A DNA stretch of 64,000 bases from Tridacna crocea (GCA_943736015.1 OX031058.1:14161001-14225000), one strand, 5' to 3'. Numbered from the stretch's first letter, positions 11,396 through 23,430 are shown. The notes: generated by a model from the sequence alone, not told the origin. Numbers and translations are program-made.

Positions 11396-12460
11396 TACAA
11401 CGAATTATGATGCTGGAAAGTTTTACCATTCCAACTTATATTTAAGTGAATTTCCCTTTTTAATGGTATCACAATTGATTACACTTACGTAATGAGGCAT
11501 ATTTCTGCCACGAGAAACGAGATGTCCATCATGATGATTCGAGAAAGCTTTTGCGATAATTAAAAGTTTCCGGGAAATTTTATTGAGAGAGTGAAAAGTT
11601 TCCTGAAGAAAAAAAAAACAAGATAAACTTTCTCATTTAGAAAAAATATTGAATAGTTTAAATATTTCAATGCAAAATTTCTCAATCGTTCTCGAAACTG
11701 ACATTCCAGGTAAAAATTATCGTGATAGTTCTATCCGCTGCTCGATATTTAAAGTTAGAAAAAATATGCACTCGGTAGTCTTTTGACTTAACAAGATTAC
11801 AATAAGTAAAACTTCGAATTATTAACAATTGCAGTGGATTGGTAAATTTCAACAAGACTCGGAATGAAAAGAAGTCTCTAAAATCGCACAGGCAAATCGA
11901 AATGTCTCCTACGATTTTAATTCTTTTCAGGGAAAAGGAGAAATCATACGGTTGTCGACGAAGAAGTTTCGAAACCGTATCTTATCATAGATACCAAGAA
12001 TGTCAGTTGTGGGCACGAAAGCAAAAAATGTCATGATAACAAGTCACTGAGAATTATCGCTATAATTTTATCGTGATAAAAGTTTATCATCCATATAATA
12101 TTTCAAAGAAACCTTTTTTTAACCACGATAGTTTTTCTAAAATTATCGCTATAACTCGTACCTCGCAGCAGAGATATGCCAATATACTTACAAAATAGAA
12201 TTTCCTGTCTAAGTGCACTAATATTCTGAAAACTTAGTCACTGAAATATGGAAAAAAAAGTGCATTTTGGTGCATGAATTCAATGCCATAGACACCCTAG
12301 TTATTTTCAACGGAACATGGTTTTTATCAACTTGATGTATAGGCAGTATGAAGCTCACGGGGACCTCCACTCACCTACCACCCTTCCCCACTTTTCTCTT
12401 ATATATTGTTTTCTTTCATATATTTTGTCTACTTTAACATCTTCATGCTCTATACCACTT
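11396..12460. other. AT-rich intronic sequence with scattered TTATCG palindromes
   Basis: Short near-palindromes TTATCGTGATAG, ATTATCGCTATAAT, TTATCGTGATAA and AATTATCGCTATAA lie at about 11718, 12052, 12069 and 12139. They may be subterminal repeats of a decayed DNA element. No coding region was seen. Confidence 0.35.
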
Positions 12461-12466
12461 TTGTTA

Positions 12467-13895
12467 GCTCACCTGAGCACGAAGTGCTCAAGGTGAGCTT
12501 TTGTGATCGTGCTGTGTCCGTCATCCGTTGTGTGTCGTCCGTCGTGCATCGTCAACTTTTATTTTTCGTACGCTCTAAAGGCCACACTCTCAGTCCGACA
12601 CTCATGAAACTTGGTCAGTATGTTTGTCTTGATAATATCTCGGACGAGATCGTACATGCATCATGCCAATGTAATGCAGAGAAATGGCCCTCTCCTATTT
12701 AGTTTTCCTTCTTTGTTCATATGTTTCGAACTTGTGACCCCCGGGGCTGGGCCAGTTTTGAACCCAGGGACATCATTTGAACAAACTTGGTAGAGGTCAA
12801 CGGGCAAATGTTACATACCAAATATCAAAGCTCTACTCCTTGTTTCAGAAAAGAAGATTTTTAAAGTTTTCCTTCTTTGTTCCTATGTTTCAAACTTGTA
12901 ACCCACGGGGCAGGGTATCATATAAACAACCTTTGTAGAGGTCCACTAGGAGATGCTAAATACCAAATATCAGAGCTCTGCGCCTTCTAGTTTCAGAGAA
13001 GAAGAATTTTTAATTTTTCCTTCTTTATTCCTGTTTCAAACTTGTAACCCCCGGGTCGGAACCAGTTTTGACCACAGGGACATCATATATTCACTTGGAG
13101 AGGTCCACTTGGAGAGGTTACATACCAAGTATCAAAGCTCTGCACGTTCTAGTTTCAGAGAAGAAGATTTTTAAAGTTTTCCTTATTTGTTCCTATGTTT
13201 CAAACTTGTAACCCTTCGGGCGGGGCCAGTTTTGACCCCAAGGGCATCATATGAACAATCTTTGTAGAGGTCCAATAGGAGATGCTACATACCAAGTATC
13301 AAAGCTCTGCACGTTCTAGTTTTAGAGAAGATTTTCCTTCTTTGTTCCTATGTTTCAAACTTGTGACCCCCGGGGCGGGGCCAGTTTTGACCTCAGGGGC
13401 ATCATATGAACAATCTTGGTAGAGGTCCACTAGGAGAGGCTAAATAAAAATATCAAAGCTCTGCACTTTCTAGTTTCAGAGGAGATTTTAAAAGTTTTCC
13501 TTTTTTGTTCCTATGTTTCAAATTTGTGATCCCCGGGTTGGGGCCAGTTTTGACTCCAAAATCATCATATGAACAATCCTGGTAGAGGTTCACTAGGAGT
13601 TGCTACATACCAAATAACAAAGCTCTATGCCTTCTAGTTTCAGAGAAGAAGATTTTCAAAGATTTTGCAATTGTTTTCCTTTTGGCTGCCATGGCAACCA
13701 GAGTTATGGCTGGATTTAAATCTCTTGAACAACTTTGGTAGTGCTTTACCCAAGGAACATCCCTGCCAAGTTTCATCAAGATTTGCACAGTGGTTTTGGA
13801 GGAGAAAATGTTTAAAGAAATTGTAGACGACGGACACCGCACGACGCATAACGGACGACGCACGACGGACATTGGGCGATCACAAAAGTTAGTTT
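12467..13895 (+). repeat. Tandem-core element with TCCGTC-rich ends (pearl/Helentron-like)
   Basis: It opens with a hairpin GCTCACCTGAGCAC-GAA-GTGCTCAAGGTGAGC (12467-12498) and a GTCCGTC-rich stretch. Six tandem units follow, beginning near 12703, 12867, 13015, 13177, 13332 and 13495, each about 148-164 bp, sharing TTCCTATGTTTCAAACTTGT and CCAAATATCAAAGCTCTGC. A non-repeated 3' part ends in an ACGACGGACATTGGGCGATCACAAAA stretch, which is the inverse of the left TTTTGTGATCG. ORFs inside it are by-products of the repeats. No transposase is encoded, so it is non-autonomous. Confidence 0.75.
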
Positions 13896-13985
13896 AAGGT
13901 TTTGCTATTCAAAGAATATAAGATCCTTGGTACTGTAGACTTTGCACGAAAATTCTTCTCACAAGTAGGTAAATTCTTAATTCAA

Positions 13986-14472
13986 GGGTGACAACCTACG
14001 TCATAGCAGAGGTGTCGGAATAGCCGCCATTTTATGCGCAAAGTGCAGATTAATTACTTTAAAAAAAGATGTATGTATCTAAAATTTACTTAGAATACGT
14101 ACTTCATCTGGTGACGGTAAATATATTTGTCCTATTCGTGAAATCAAAATGCCATGAAACAATGTTGTAGCTCTAAACACTTCAAACAATTACATTATTC
14201 TTAACGGCATTGTATACGACATCTATTGTTAAATCGCACATTTGTCACCCGCTTCGAAAATTGTTCGGAGGTAATTGCAAAATCAAGAAAACTGATTAAC
14301 AAAATATTAATGTATACTAACGAATAAAGTTGTCAGGTACCATATGCACTGCATTGTTTAGAGAGATTTTCAATAAGAATAATGTACAAGCTGAAAAACT
14401 TACCCTTTAAAAAGAGAATGGCGGATTTAAAATGTCTCCGATGACGTATGCTATGACGTAGGTTGTTACCCC
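13986..14472. repeat. TIR element (MITE), about 487 bp
   Basis: The left end GGGTGACAACCTACGTCATA and the right end, whose reverse complement reads GGGGTAACAACCTACGTCATAGCA, form terminal inverted repeats. A second inverted pair lies just inside (GCCGCCATTTTATG against the complement of AGAATGGCGGATT). The interior is AT-rich and noncoding. A target-site duplication is not obvious. Confidence 0.65.
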
Positions 14473-15200
14473 TGTAACCTAGAATAACCTTTTTCCTCCC
14501 ATCGCATTCCAGCGTTTTTGCTCATACATTTTAAGGTTACACTGAATGCTGACATCACTTTAAAACGTTTCACATTGATTTGGTAAAGGTAATATTATTA
14601 ACCATGCAACATTTAAGTACAATAGCTGTCGCATTTTTCATTAAATTTTGAAATAAGATTGCATTAAAGTGCAAAATTTTACATTTCATAATGTACCTGT
14701 TTCATACATACTTAAGAAATTGACTTCAAACTTCGAAAAGTTGACACGGGGAATTCATGCAACAGGGTCAGGTAACCAAAGTATTTTTAGAAAGGTCTAT
14801 TCTTTTCTACTTAGAATTTTCACTGAACGCCAAGCACTTGCAGCCGAACGTTGGTATCCGGATGCGGTGCTTTGTAATAGTTAAACGCTAAGAAGTCAAA
14901 ATTAAACGATTTAAACAGCCAAAAGGAGGGAGCGTAGCGACCGACTGTGGCTGTTTAAATCGTTTAATTTTGAACTGACTTAGTCTTAGTTTAATTTTGA
15001 ACTGACTTAGTCTTTTTCCGCCCACATTACATCATTGCCAAAATAATGTTCCATATAAGGAATCCACTATTCACAAAGAAACGCCCTTTCACCCATATAT
15101 GGAGTTGTCTGATTCGCTAAAGAAACGTCATCATTGCATCATCGCTAAATATGACGTAATTTATCGGCCCGGCTAAACCGCGTACACAACCACGTGGTAT
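14473..15200. other. Intronic stretch with one strong hairpin
   Basis: Apart from the hairpin at 14897-14972 no feature was recognised. The 71-codon frame at 14669-14884 has no domain. Confidence 0.4.
14897..14972. repeat. Perfect 24-bp inverted repeat (hairpin) with short direct repeat
   Basis: Arms 14897-14920 and 14949-14972 are exact reverse complements (core AAACGATTTAAACAGCC / GGCTGTTTAAATCGTTT) around a GC-rich 28-base loop. The right arm overlaps a 27-bp tandem duplication (TTTAATTTTGAACTGACTTAG, at 14963 and 14990). It may be the fused ends of a foldback element. Confidence 0.7.
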
Positions 15201-15416
15201 TTAACCCTTTACCAAACAATCAATTGGGAAGGAAGTTTATTTTTGGAGAAGGAGAAAATTCTGGTTATTGGCATTTTCTCCTTTTACTACAATTTTTTCT
15301 ACCCTGTCAAAAAACATAACTTCATTTGTTCCACTTTCAAAATTTGATAATTGCCAATGCTTTCAATTTGGAATGGTCTAAAATTTGTCATATGGGAAAG
15401 GGTTAAAGAACCTTCA
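15201..15416. repeat. TTAA-type palindromic MITE copy
   Basis: Starts TTAACCCTTTACC and ends GGGAAAGGGTTAA, so both ends carry TTAA. The central palindrome GGAGAAGGAGAAAA...TTTTCTCCTTTTAC lies near 15245-15290. Confidence 0.75.
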
Positions 15417-15776
15417 TTATCAGCTTCATTTCCAGTTCACACTTGACTATCGCCAGTGTTAAGCAATGTCAAATATGGCAGAATTTGACCAAGATTTTGA
15501 GGAAGTAACGACTAGACTCAGCCTATGAAAATTTCTACGGATTTAGATCTAGTCTACTACAGCATTATTTTTTCTTAAAATTTCAACATATCGTCGATTT
15601 AGTTCTTAAACCCTGTAACAACAGCTTGTTTCAAGCATCAGGTGGTATGTTTCAGAGGACAACCGACCATATAGATCTAGATTGATCGGCTTTCATTACA
15701 TAAATTGTATCTGTGTTTTACCTTTTTTTTTCAATGGCGTAACTTGTAGATCTACTTGGCATGTGCTAGACCTAAT

Positions 15777-15997
15777 TCAACCCTTTCCCAAACGACAGAC
15801 TCTTCCAAACTGAAAGAGTTTGCAGACGACAATTTTGACTTTCATAACAATGGCAGAAAATTATCCGAACGGACAGAAAACACTGTGGGAAAAGGAGAAA
15901 TTGCTCGTTACAAATAGTTTCTCCTTTTCCCACAATGTTTTCAAAAGACTTGTACTGCAGACACGTAAAAAGAAGGGCCTATTTGGGAGAGGGTTAA
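15777..15997. repeat. TTAA-type palindromic MITE copy
   Basis: Ends are TCAACCCTTTCCCAAAC and TTTGGGAGAGGGTTAA. The central palindrome is well kept: CACTGTGGGAAAAGGAGAAA and TTTCTCCTTTTCCCACAATG. Confidence 0.8.
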
Positions 15998-17389
15998 GCA
16001 ATTGTTGAATATCAATGAGGGGGGTAGGGTTTAGGCACGCATGCGCAGTAAATCCAGATAAACTCCAGATAAACTGCGACGTTTAAATGGATAAATGATC
16101 AAAATGAACCTTTCAAATATGAGCGTTCTAATTGGATAGAAAAGTAGGACAAAGACTAAATTGTGGTCCATTCGTATCGATCGACGCCACCATCTTTGAT
16201 TTTGTGTGTTGGCGTGCATTACTCAAGTCTAGCGGGGAGACTGCTTTTCTCTTGAGCTTGCCAGTCGATAACAATATATGTTTGAAACATATGTTCTATC
16301 AGATCGCGAGAATTTTATTTGCAGTATAACAATAATTCTTGTCACATCCGTATCAAAGTTGCTTGTTACTGCAGAATACTAATGGTAGGTATTGAATGGA
16401 TATATATTTATAAATGACTTGAAATGGCCATTTCGAATTCAATCACAAGCTAATTACCTGAGAAGCCAGCTAGATAACATAAAATTATATTTCTGATTGA
16501 TTCGATACGGCAGGGTCACTTCAACGTAGGATTGAGATTTAAAAAAAAAAAGATTCTTGGTAGTTTATTGTTTGCAGTGCTGTATACGCGGTCCTAGTCA
16601 CTTGTGCCAAACACCGCAGTGTCAGAGCATACTACTGGTGCAACCAAACCAGTTAATGACACAGATAAGTGAGCTATCAAAATACTGCATACTCTCAATG
16701 TGTTTTCCTTTATATGCATTGTTGAGACCAGTTAGTATCCGTCCCAAAAGATAAACAAGGAATATCTTAAAGAAAGATAGACGGCGTAAGAGGAACTTGG
16801 ATATGAGTAATATGGGGTATAAGATTCGTCTGTATAGTCTAATATGAAGACAAATGATGAAAACAATTAGCCCCTTTTGCATTGTTTTACATATGGTTAA
16901 AAGCAGAATTATAAATAACATTTAAGAATTGGGGAGCATGTTTTTTATATAAAAATGAAGCACTTTTCAAACATCGACGATTTGCCGTTATCAGAGGGCA
17001 CCGTTCCCCCCCGTCCATGCTTGACCACACCCACCTATTCTTACTAAAGTAATTTAGTAGGAGCTCAGTTCTTAGCGAACAACGCAACGGAACCGATTAT
17101 TCCCCTAGGTAGGCAAAGTTATTTCGTTTCGAATTGAATCTCAAAATTCAAGACATAGGACCTTTCGTTGTAACAAGAGACGAAATAAGTTGTTTTACGA
17201 CCCGTTTTCATGTAAGATAACAGAGTGGTATTCTATCGTCACAGTTCATGTTTTGTTTTTAGCAAGGAAAAACGGGTACCAAATCTCTTACACTAAACAA
17301 AATAGAACGCTCACCAATACTCATTGCAAATAGTTTATTTTTTTATAGACCTGGCCGTGAAATCCTTGAATTTCCCAGTGTAATAAATT
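15998..17389. other. Intronic sequence, nothing recognised
   Basis: Several short frames on both strands lack domains or splice context. No repeats from the families above were seen. Confidence 0.4.
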
Positions 17390-17417
17390 TTGATATCATC
17401 ACTAGTGACGATATCAA
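17390..17417. repeat. 28-bp near-perfect palindrome
   Basis: TTGATATC and GATATCAA arms flank a core centred on ACTAGT; one base-pair position mismatches. No neighbouring feature explains it. Confidence 0.6.
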
Positions 17418-17646
17418 CTTTCACTTTCACTTCCTGTCGTAATTTAGGAACTATTTTTTTTTCATTAAGCACTTATAGATAGTGTTAATTGCAAGTTTTA
17501 TATTTTCAACAAGTAGTATCGTTTTGTTCTTTTAAATTATGTATTCATCCGCACTATGCCCCTGATTTCTTCTCTCTATCCAAAGTATTGATTTCGACTT
17601 TCAAACGAAAAATTAAAAATAATAATGTTCATAGGGTAAGCGACTC

Positions 17647-17716
17647 GGATGGGTCGTAAGGCGTTAAAAGAACTCATGCTGCGCACTCGTTTTTTTCAAC
17701 GCCTAACAACGCATCC
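17647..17716. repeat. Imperfect 23-bp hairpin
   Basis: The left arm GGATGGGTCGTAAGGCGTTA is the inverse of the right arm, whose reverse complement reads GGATGCGTTGTTAGGCGTTG, around a 20-base loop. Possibly a very small foldback element. Confidence 0.5.
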
Positions 17717-18045
17717 TCGTGAGATATTTTTTTCATATCAAAAATAACCAGTTGATTATCCTCTATATTATGATTTCGATTATAGATGTTTTGCCCGACT
17801 TTAACACCTGCATGGCTAGTAAGTACAACTGTACACAGGAAAATATGATCATTACGCGATTTCTTAGTCATGAACACTTTTATCCATTATCGGTATATTT
17901 CTACTGTGCCCTTCATTTTTTGAGTAGTTTAAACATATATTTGGACAATCGCAAAACGAGTAACAATTCATTTCTTCCTAGTACTTAAAGTAGGTTAAAA
18001 GTTAGATACAGCTACGCGCAGAAAGTTATATGAGGCAGTACTTAC

Positions 18046-18568
18046 CTCACTACATCCACGATACCATGACACATTGCGCAATATTTATTCTTGTATATTC
18101 TTTTTTTAGCATCGGAGACCACGACGACGTCAGACAATTCGGTGCCTTCACTGAATCTCTCTAAACATTGGTCTCGGACAAATTCATTACTATCTGTATT
18201 GTCATTTGGACAGAAGTCAATCACGAGGTATTGTGTTTTATATTCAATGTAATTTAATGAGTAATTATTTTTCACAACTAGCACGTCACATGAGGCTTGT
18301 CGCAGATGAAGTTGCCGTTCGTGTGGCATATCTGGGCAACAATCTCTAAATAACCAGCAATCTTCTTCGCAAGAGCAGTTCGGACAGCAAGGCTGTTGTT
18401 TGTTGTCTAAAACGTCCTGTTTTAATAAGCTTTTCCTGGTACAGAAATCACTATACGGGCAATATTCTTGCCAGAGATCCAGGTCGCTACAGGAAGAACT
18501 CTGGAGAAGAATCAGCAACCAAATGCAGTTTGCAACATACCAGCCTTTGACAAAGCTCGTGATCATCA
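18046..18568 (-). CDS. Cysteine-rich ectodomain gene, copy A, first coding exon
   Basis: Minus-strand exon from an ATG pair to the donor AG|GTAAGT (donor GT at 18045-18044). Residues 1-27 form a signal peptide: a short basic start, a hydrophobic core (CIWLLILLQSSSCS), then a likely cleavage. Residues about 30-80 are cysteine-rich, with CCPNCSCEEDCWLFRDCCPD matching the C-terminal half of a somatomedin-B-like fold. A second region has DFCP, DQC and KYCAMCHG. The exon ends with two bases of a split codon, which the exon at 9062-9291 completes. An acceptor-like TTATCTTTCAG lies just upstream of the ATG, so a 5' noncoding exon is likely. Copy B at 39978-40498 is about 78% identical by eye. The domain plan resembles ectodomains of mollusc secretin/Methuselah-like receptors; a purely secreted protein is the alternative. 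Confidence 0.8.
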
Positions 18569-18675
18569 TTATTCTGAAAGATAAATTGACCTGGAATGAA
18601 GGACAGGATACAAACCACGCAACCTTTCTGTTTTTGTGCAGCGTAAGCTTAATTTATATTACCCAAAATGTTATC

Positions 18676-18905
18676 TTAACTCTTTTCCAATGGACAAAAT
18701 TGTCGACTGGCCAAAATTGAATGCCTTTGCAGACGACAAAATAAATCTGAGTGAAAAAATCAATTTAGAGTTGGGACTAGTAGAAAACATCGTGGCAAAA
18801 GGAGAAAATGCTGATTACCAGCATTTTTCTCCTTTTCCTACTATATTTTCAAAATACTTCTTTCTCAGGATTGTTAAAAGTCGGGATAGTGTGGTAAAGG
18901 ATTAA
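18676..18905. repeat. TTAA-type palindromic MITE copy
   Basis: TTAACTCTTTTCC at the left and GGTAAAGGATTAA at the right, with TTAA at both ends. The central palindrome is AAAAGGAGAAAATGCTG and CAGCATTTTTCTCCTTTT. It lies about 100 bp upstream of the first coding exon of copy A, within its 5' region. Confidence 0.75.
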
Positions 18906-20779
18906 TTTGCATTCAAAATGTTCTTTGAGCTGGCACGACATAATTAGTTTTCGCGATTTCTAGGAAAACTGTACTTTTTCCCCGGTAAAAGGGCTTGTGA
19001 ATTTTCCTTGCTGTACATGTTTTCTTCAAAACGCGGCATTTCACCGGTGAACTGGATGATTATTTCTACATGAACAGCAGGAAGATTTTAAGAGCATATC
19101 TGGATTCTTCGCCGGTTCATCGTGAAAGCAGAAAGTTGTTAGATCAAGCAGTTCTGCAAGCTGATGAAGATTTTAAAACAGCCGTTGGGAACTAAAAATC
19201 AAAGTAACTAAAATTTATAATACGCAGTTTGTCTATAAATGAAAATAAACCAAAAAGAAAGATTTGAAAAAATACTTAATGAATACATACCTGCATATAT
19301 GAACTGAATAGCACAAGTAAGGAAATATATTGTTTGATGCGCTGTTCCCTTGTGAAAAAGCATTCAAAACACACGCCGTTCATATCAAGTGAAGAACTAA
19401 CGCCTCTCCCTTTTCTGACACGGTTTCTCTTTTCATATATCGAATGGATTTTACAACCATGACTATATTTGATATTTCTTTTTCACTTTTCCGTTTCCAG
19501 TGGACCACTTTCGAAAAAAATATGGCGAAAGGAGTATGCCCCAAAGAAGTGTTTCCCGTTTTGCCAATACGTGTTAAAAATATTTGCACATTGGCCTTTA
19601 ATTTATGCCGATGATCCACAGATTTTTAAGTTGCCTGCTGCTAATGTATTTCAATTTTAATCAAATTTCTAGCATGCCGGTTGTGGGGACTCCTGTTACG
19701 TTTGCGGACAGAAAGAACACCGATGTTGAAAGGAAATGTATATTAAATGTGTAATAAAAGGGTGAAATTTGTTTGGAATAGGAAAGAGAATACTACTGAA
19801 AAGGATAAGATTATAAGCATTTCTGTCATGTCTGAAAAGGTTTAGGACAGTCATTACACGAGTTAATAGAGTGAAGGCCCCGCATGTTAAACAATACAGG
19901 CTTAAAACATTAAATAAGAAAATCGCTACCGTCCACATACTAGGATGGTCCTCGCTGATATTGTGTTCCTACATTCAGCCATTTGTACATTTTTCTAATA
20001 CTGTAACAAGTTATTGCATGCAATAAACATTATTATCAAAGTCAAACTCGCGTTTTTCAAACAGAAATATCTGGGTCTACTATGTTGACATCAAGTGCTC
20101 CAAGGGAACCCACTTTGGTTCCGCGTTACTTAATGTGGTTTGGAAAATTTCAAAGAAATGTAGACATCGATTAAGCTATCGTTGTTTTTGTTTCTGGTGG
20201 GAACTATGACAACACAGTTGACAACCCTCGCTTGTCAAAGATGAATTATCAGTTTTATTAAGACGAATGAGTAATTATTTTTAAAACATGAAGGAAAACT
20301 GTGCTTTTAATGAAGGCAGATCTGACTCTTTCCAACCGATGTAAGACAAAAAAAAAACTTCTTCTGTTGAGTTGATAGAGTAATCAGTGGATAGGTGGCG
20401 CTACTTATTCAAATTACGTATTTTTCGGATTACCGCAGTATCATCGATAACGCGGTACTAGCGAGGACGACTGACTATCTTGCTCTTCTCCGCAGTGAAT
20501 TAGGTCTAAAATGTTTGTAAAGTTCTCTACAGGGAGTTCTTTTCAGTTTTTCCACATTATCAAGGGAGAAAACTAATAATATCCTTACTTAAAAAAAGAT
20601 ACATACCACTGAAAGCAGAAAACTTTTTTTTAAATGGCAGAGACAAGCTTATTTTTTGTAACATATCTTGAACCTGTAATAGTCTATAGTAAATTTCATT
20701 AGCAATACGTCAAATTGTACCGTCTGACGTAAAAATGCTTGAAATCACGTAGGGGGTGACAACACAGAGTTACACAGAT
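18906..20779. other. Intergenic AT-rich sequence, nothing recognised
   Basis: No domain-bearing ORF, RNA gene or repeat was found. The promoter and 5' noncoding exon of gene copy A probably lie in this interval or further right, but I could not place them. Confidence 0.4.
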
Positions 20780-21150
20780 TGTCTCAAAGTTTTGTGGCCA
20801 TTATTTGCATCTTTCTCGACTGAGGAATGACGCGTCATTTTCTGGGCATGTGCTCTAACTGGATTGAGGTCCATCCTGTTCTATAATGTGATATTCCTTA
20901 CTGACGACGTTTAACGTAATAAACCAACGTCCCATCTATAGATGCTCTGAACCTGAGAGATCTGGAGATTCTAAGCAACAAAGAGCAACGATCGTTTGCT
21001 TCTTTTGGATAAGTTCCACCCAAATTTGAACCACGCGACATCCGAAAATGACGTGATCGCACGAAGGTAGTTGTGAAATGACCCTCATCAACGGAACATC
21101 AACTTGTAAACGAATATTTACACGAAAACGCACGTGTGTCGGGCTTCGTC
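20780..21150 (-). pseudogene. Possible Tc1-like transposase remnant
   Basis: A minus-strand frame holds CRVVQIWVELIQKK followed about ten residues later by SPDLSGSEHL. This recalls the Tc1 transposase block ending in SPDLNPIEHLWD, in which the aspartate/glutamate region and E-H-L-W lie. An in-frame stop follows at once. No terminal repeats were found, and similarity is confined to this short stretch. Confidence 0.3.
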
Positions 21151-22443
21151 CTGCAATAGTGAGCCATCGTATGGTCCAAGTGAAAACTTGATTCGAGCTT
21201 CAACACTCACTGATGGGTCTAAAGACTGTGTTGCCAGGCTCACCGTGTCTTAGTAATGTACATCTGCACAATGTTATGACGTCTGGCTGTGAAGGCGTAA
21301 GTATCTGACAAAATGCATTTTTACAAATTCTCTTGTTCTTTGCCATTCAAATCTCAGCAGTTGTTGCTGAAGGTGTCAAGAGCCTTTTACGTAAATCTGG
21401 CGTCCGTATGTTTCCATCTTGAGCATGTGCCGTCAGCGTGGTTTGTCTAAGGGAGTCAATCAGCAAATTATGCTAGGGGTCTGTAGCGCCCTGTTTAGCG
21501 TTTGACAGGTATACGCGGCACACAAAAATTAGTTGTTGACTAGATTCATGCTTATAATCGCCGTCATTAATTTACCTGCAACATTATTTTCTTTGAATCT
21601 TTTCTTCACATGTGTGTGTTTTTCTTTTGTTTGGTTATGAGCCCTGTAAAACACCCCAAGGTATTTTCCTAAATAAGCAGTCGGTCTTGTTCAAGTCGGA
21701 TGGACGTCTAAACTTGAATCAAAGCACTGATAGTCCTGAGAGTCGCAAAGTGGGTAATGTGGTAGAAGTTTTCACCCTTACTAAACTTCAAAGGGTAATA
21801 TATTACAAGCGTTGAGTGTACAAGATGATTTAGCCATAAGATAGTACTATGCAAGTACAATTCTGGTACTATGCAAGTACAATTCTGAGTTGTAGAGCGC
21901 TCTTATCCCAAAATTACTTTCGTAAATATTAATATTTACATGATAAAATATGCAAGGAGAATAAAAATTTATGTCAAGCAATAGCTTTAAAGAGTTCAAA
22001 GACTCCATTTTTGCTAGAACTCTTGTACCAGCCTGTTTTATGATATTTCTTTACCCCAGCTAGATGATTTTGGGCGTATACTGACAATAGCTTTCGATTT
22101 GCCAGACTTTACATTAGTCCATGGTGCTAATGGCTACTTATCAGACAGTTCTCACTAACTATTCTCAACAGACAGTCTAAGCGTCCACCAGAGAAGACGC
22201 TTGTAGTTGAAAGTACTGTTAATCATGAACTGTAAGACAACACTTCCAAGCTTCGAACTGCTTAGAACGTGTTCGTTTGAGGCTGGGTCTATAATGGACG
22301 TGTTGAAACAACTCGTGGATTCAGCTTATCAGGTTTGGAATGAGTCTGAACCGCTCTGCAGCTTGGCTGTTTGAAGCTAGTCCGTACAAGAGTCTCCCCA
22401 AATCAACCTGTTGTGTTTGGAATGTGAATGGATCTCTCTAAAG
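21151..22443. other. Intergenic sequence with a small tandem repeat
   Basis: A 25-bp direct repeat (GGTACTATGCAAGTACAATTC) occurs twice at about 21842-21890. The remainder shows no gene I can support. Confidence 0.4.
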
Positions 22444-22936
22444 CCCCGGTCACATATTCACGGAAGACCGCCACGGAAGAGCTACGGTCTCATCGCTCAC
22501 GGATGACTACGGAAATGACAAATTCCGTAGTCCGATACGGTTCCAATACGGATACACAACGGTGTGAGTACGGAGTTCGACGGATCTACAGCCAAAATGT
22601 AGGTCGGAGTTTCAGGAGTGATACGGTTGGACACGGTTTAATACGGAGCGACACGAATCAGGACGATTGTAGTACGGATACACTACGATTTGCTATGGTA
22701 CAGGTACGGATTAGTACGAATAAGAATGATCCGATACGTATACTTGGTTCGAATCGTCACGGATCGATACGGACCTACCACGGTTTAGTATTCCGTCCAA
22801 ATGCTCAAGCCTGCTCACGTTCAAAATGCAACAAGCTCGGCTATGAGAGCCTCATACTGGCCATGGACGGGTCTTCGTAAAAGCCAGTCTGTAGTCCACA
22901 TATTCTCTGTCTTTTATTACCTGATTATTATCATCA

Positions 22937-23174
22937 ATAACCCATCACAAGTTGACAAAATTTGGCCTCCACGAAATTGAAAGCATCTGCAGACAACAAG
23001 TGTAAATTTGGTACAAATGAGTTTCAGTTCTATAATAAGGTAGAAAGCATTGTGGGAAATAGAGAAATTGCACATTTTGAGCATTTTTTTTTAGATTTCC
23101 TAGAATCAGAATGTTTTCTTGACTTGTCTGTTGCAGACCCATAAAAAGAAGGGATTGAATGGCAAAGGGTTCAA
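22937..23174. repeat. TTAA-type palindromic MITE copy nested in the TIR element
   Basis: Ends ATAACCCATCACAAG and GGCAAAGGGTTCAA; central parts AGCATTGTGGGAAATAGAG and the family's TGCAGACCCATAAAAAGAAGG are kept. Insertion into the 22444-24245 element dates it as younger than that element. Confidence 0.65.
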
Positions 23175-23289
23175 TGAAAATATTGATCAATAACGTTTCT
23201 CTTATGTTCATAAAATCTGCTGTTTATTTCACAATTACACTGATTATCGTGAATGTCTATGTTTTTAAAAGTAAAGCGCTTGTCTTTAT

Positions 23290-23430
23290 AATTAGTATCA
23301 CCCATTTCGAAAGGGCCAGCCTGGCACCAGGCAGGCAACCAATAACCATATATTAAACTGTTCTGGCGGGGCTCGAACCTTTGACCTCCCGTTTCGTTGG
23401 TGGTTGCCTGAACCACCAGAAACGGTGACA
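23290..23430 (-). repeat. tRNA-like SINE fragment
   Basis: On the minus strand GGTGGTTCAGGCAACCACC is followed by GGGAGGTCAAAGGTTCGAGC, the latter containing a good B box (GGTTCGAGCCC). The A box is weak and the acceptor stem is absent, so it is a SINE fragment at best. Confidence 0.4.

Larger units (their letters stand above)
9292..18045 (-). other. Intron 1 of gene copy A, filled with repeats
   Basis: The interval between the two phase-compatible exons of copy A is 8.75 kb. It contains two SINE copies near its 3' end, a palindromic element at 11.3 kb, a tandem-core element at 12.5-13.9 kb, a TIR element at 14.0-14.5 kb, two MITE copies at 15.2 and 15.8 kb and small palindromes. The joining is inferred from exon homology and phase, not from transcripts. 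Confidence 0.55.

Noticed and set aside
12467-13895. CRISPR-like array
   Set aside because: Units are contiguous tandem repeats of about 160 bp without short repeats and unique spacers, and the DNA is eukaryotic.
22428-22880. 150-codon plus-strand frame
   Set aside because: It lies wholly in the left TACGGA-repeat arm of the TIR element; its peptide reflects the hexamer repeats and has no domain.
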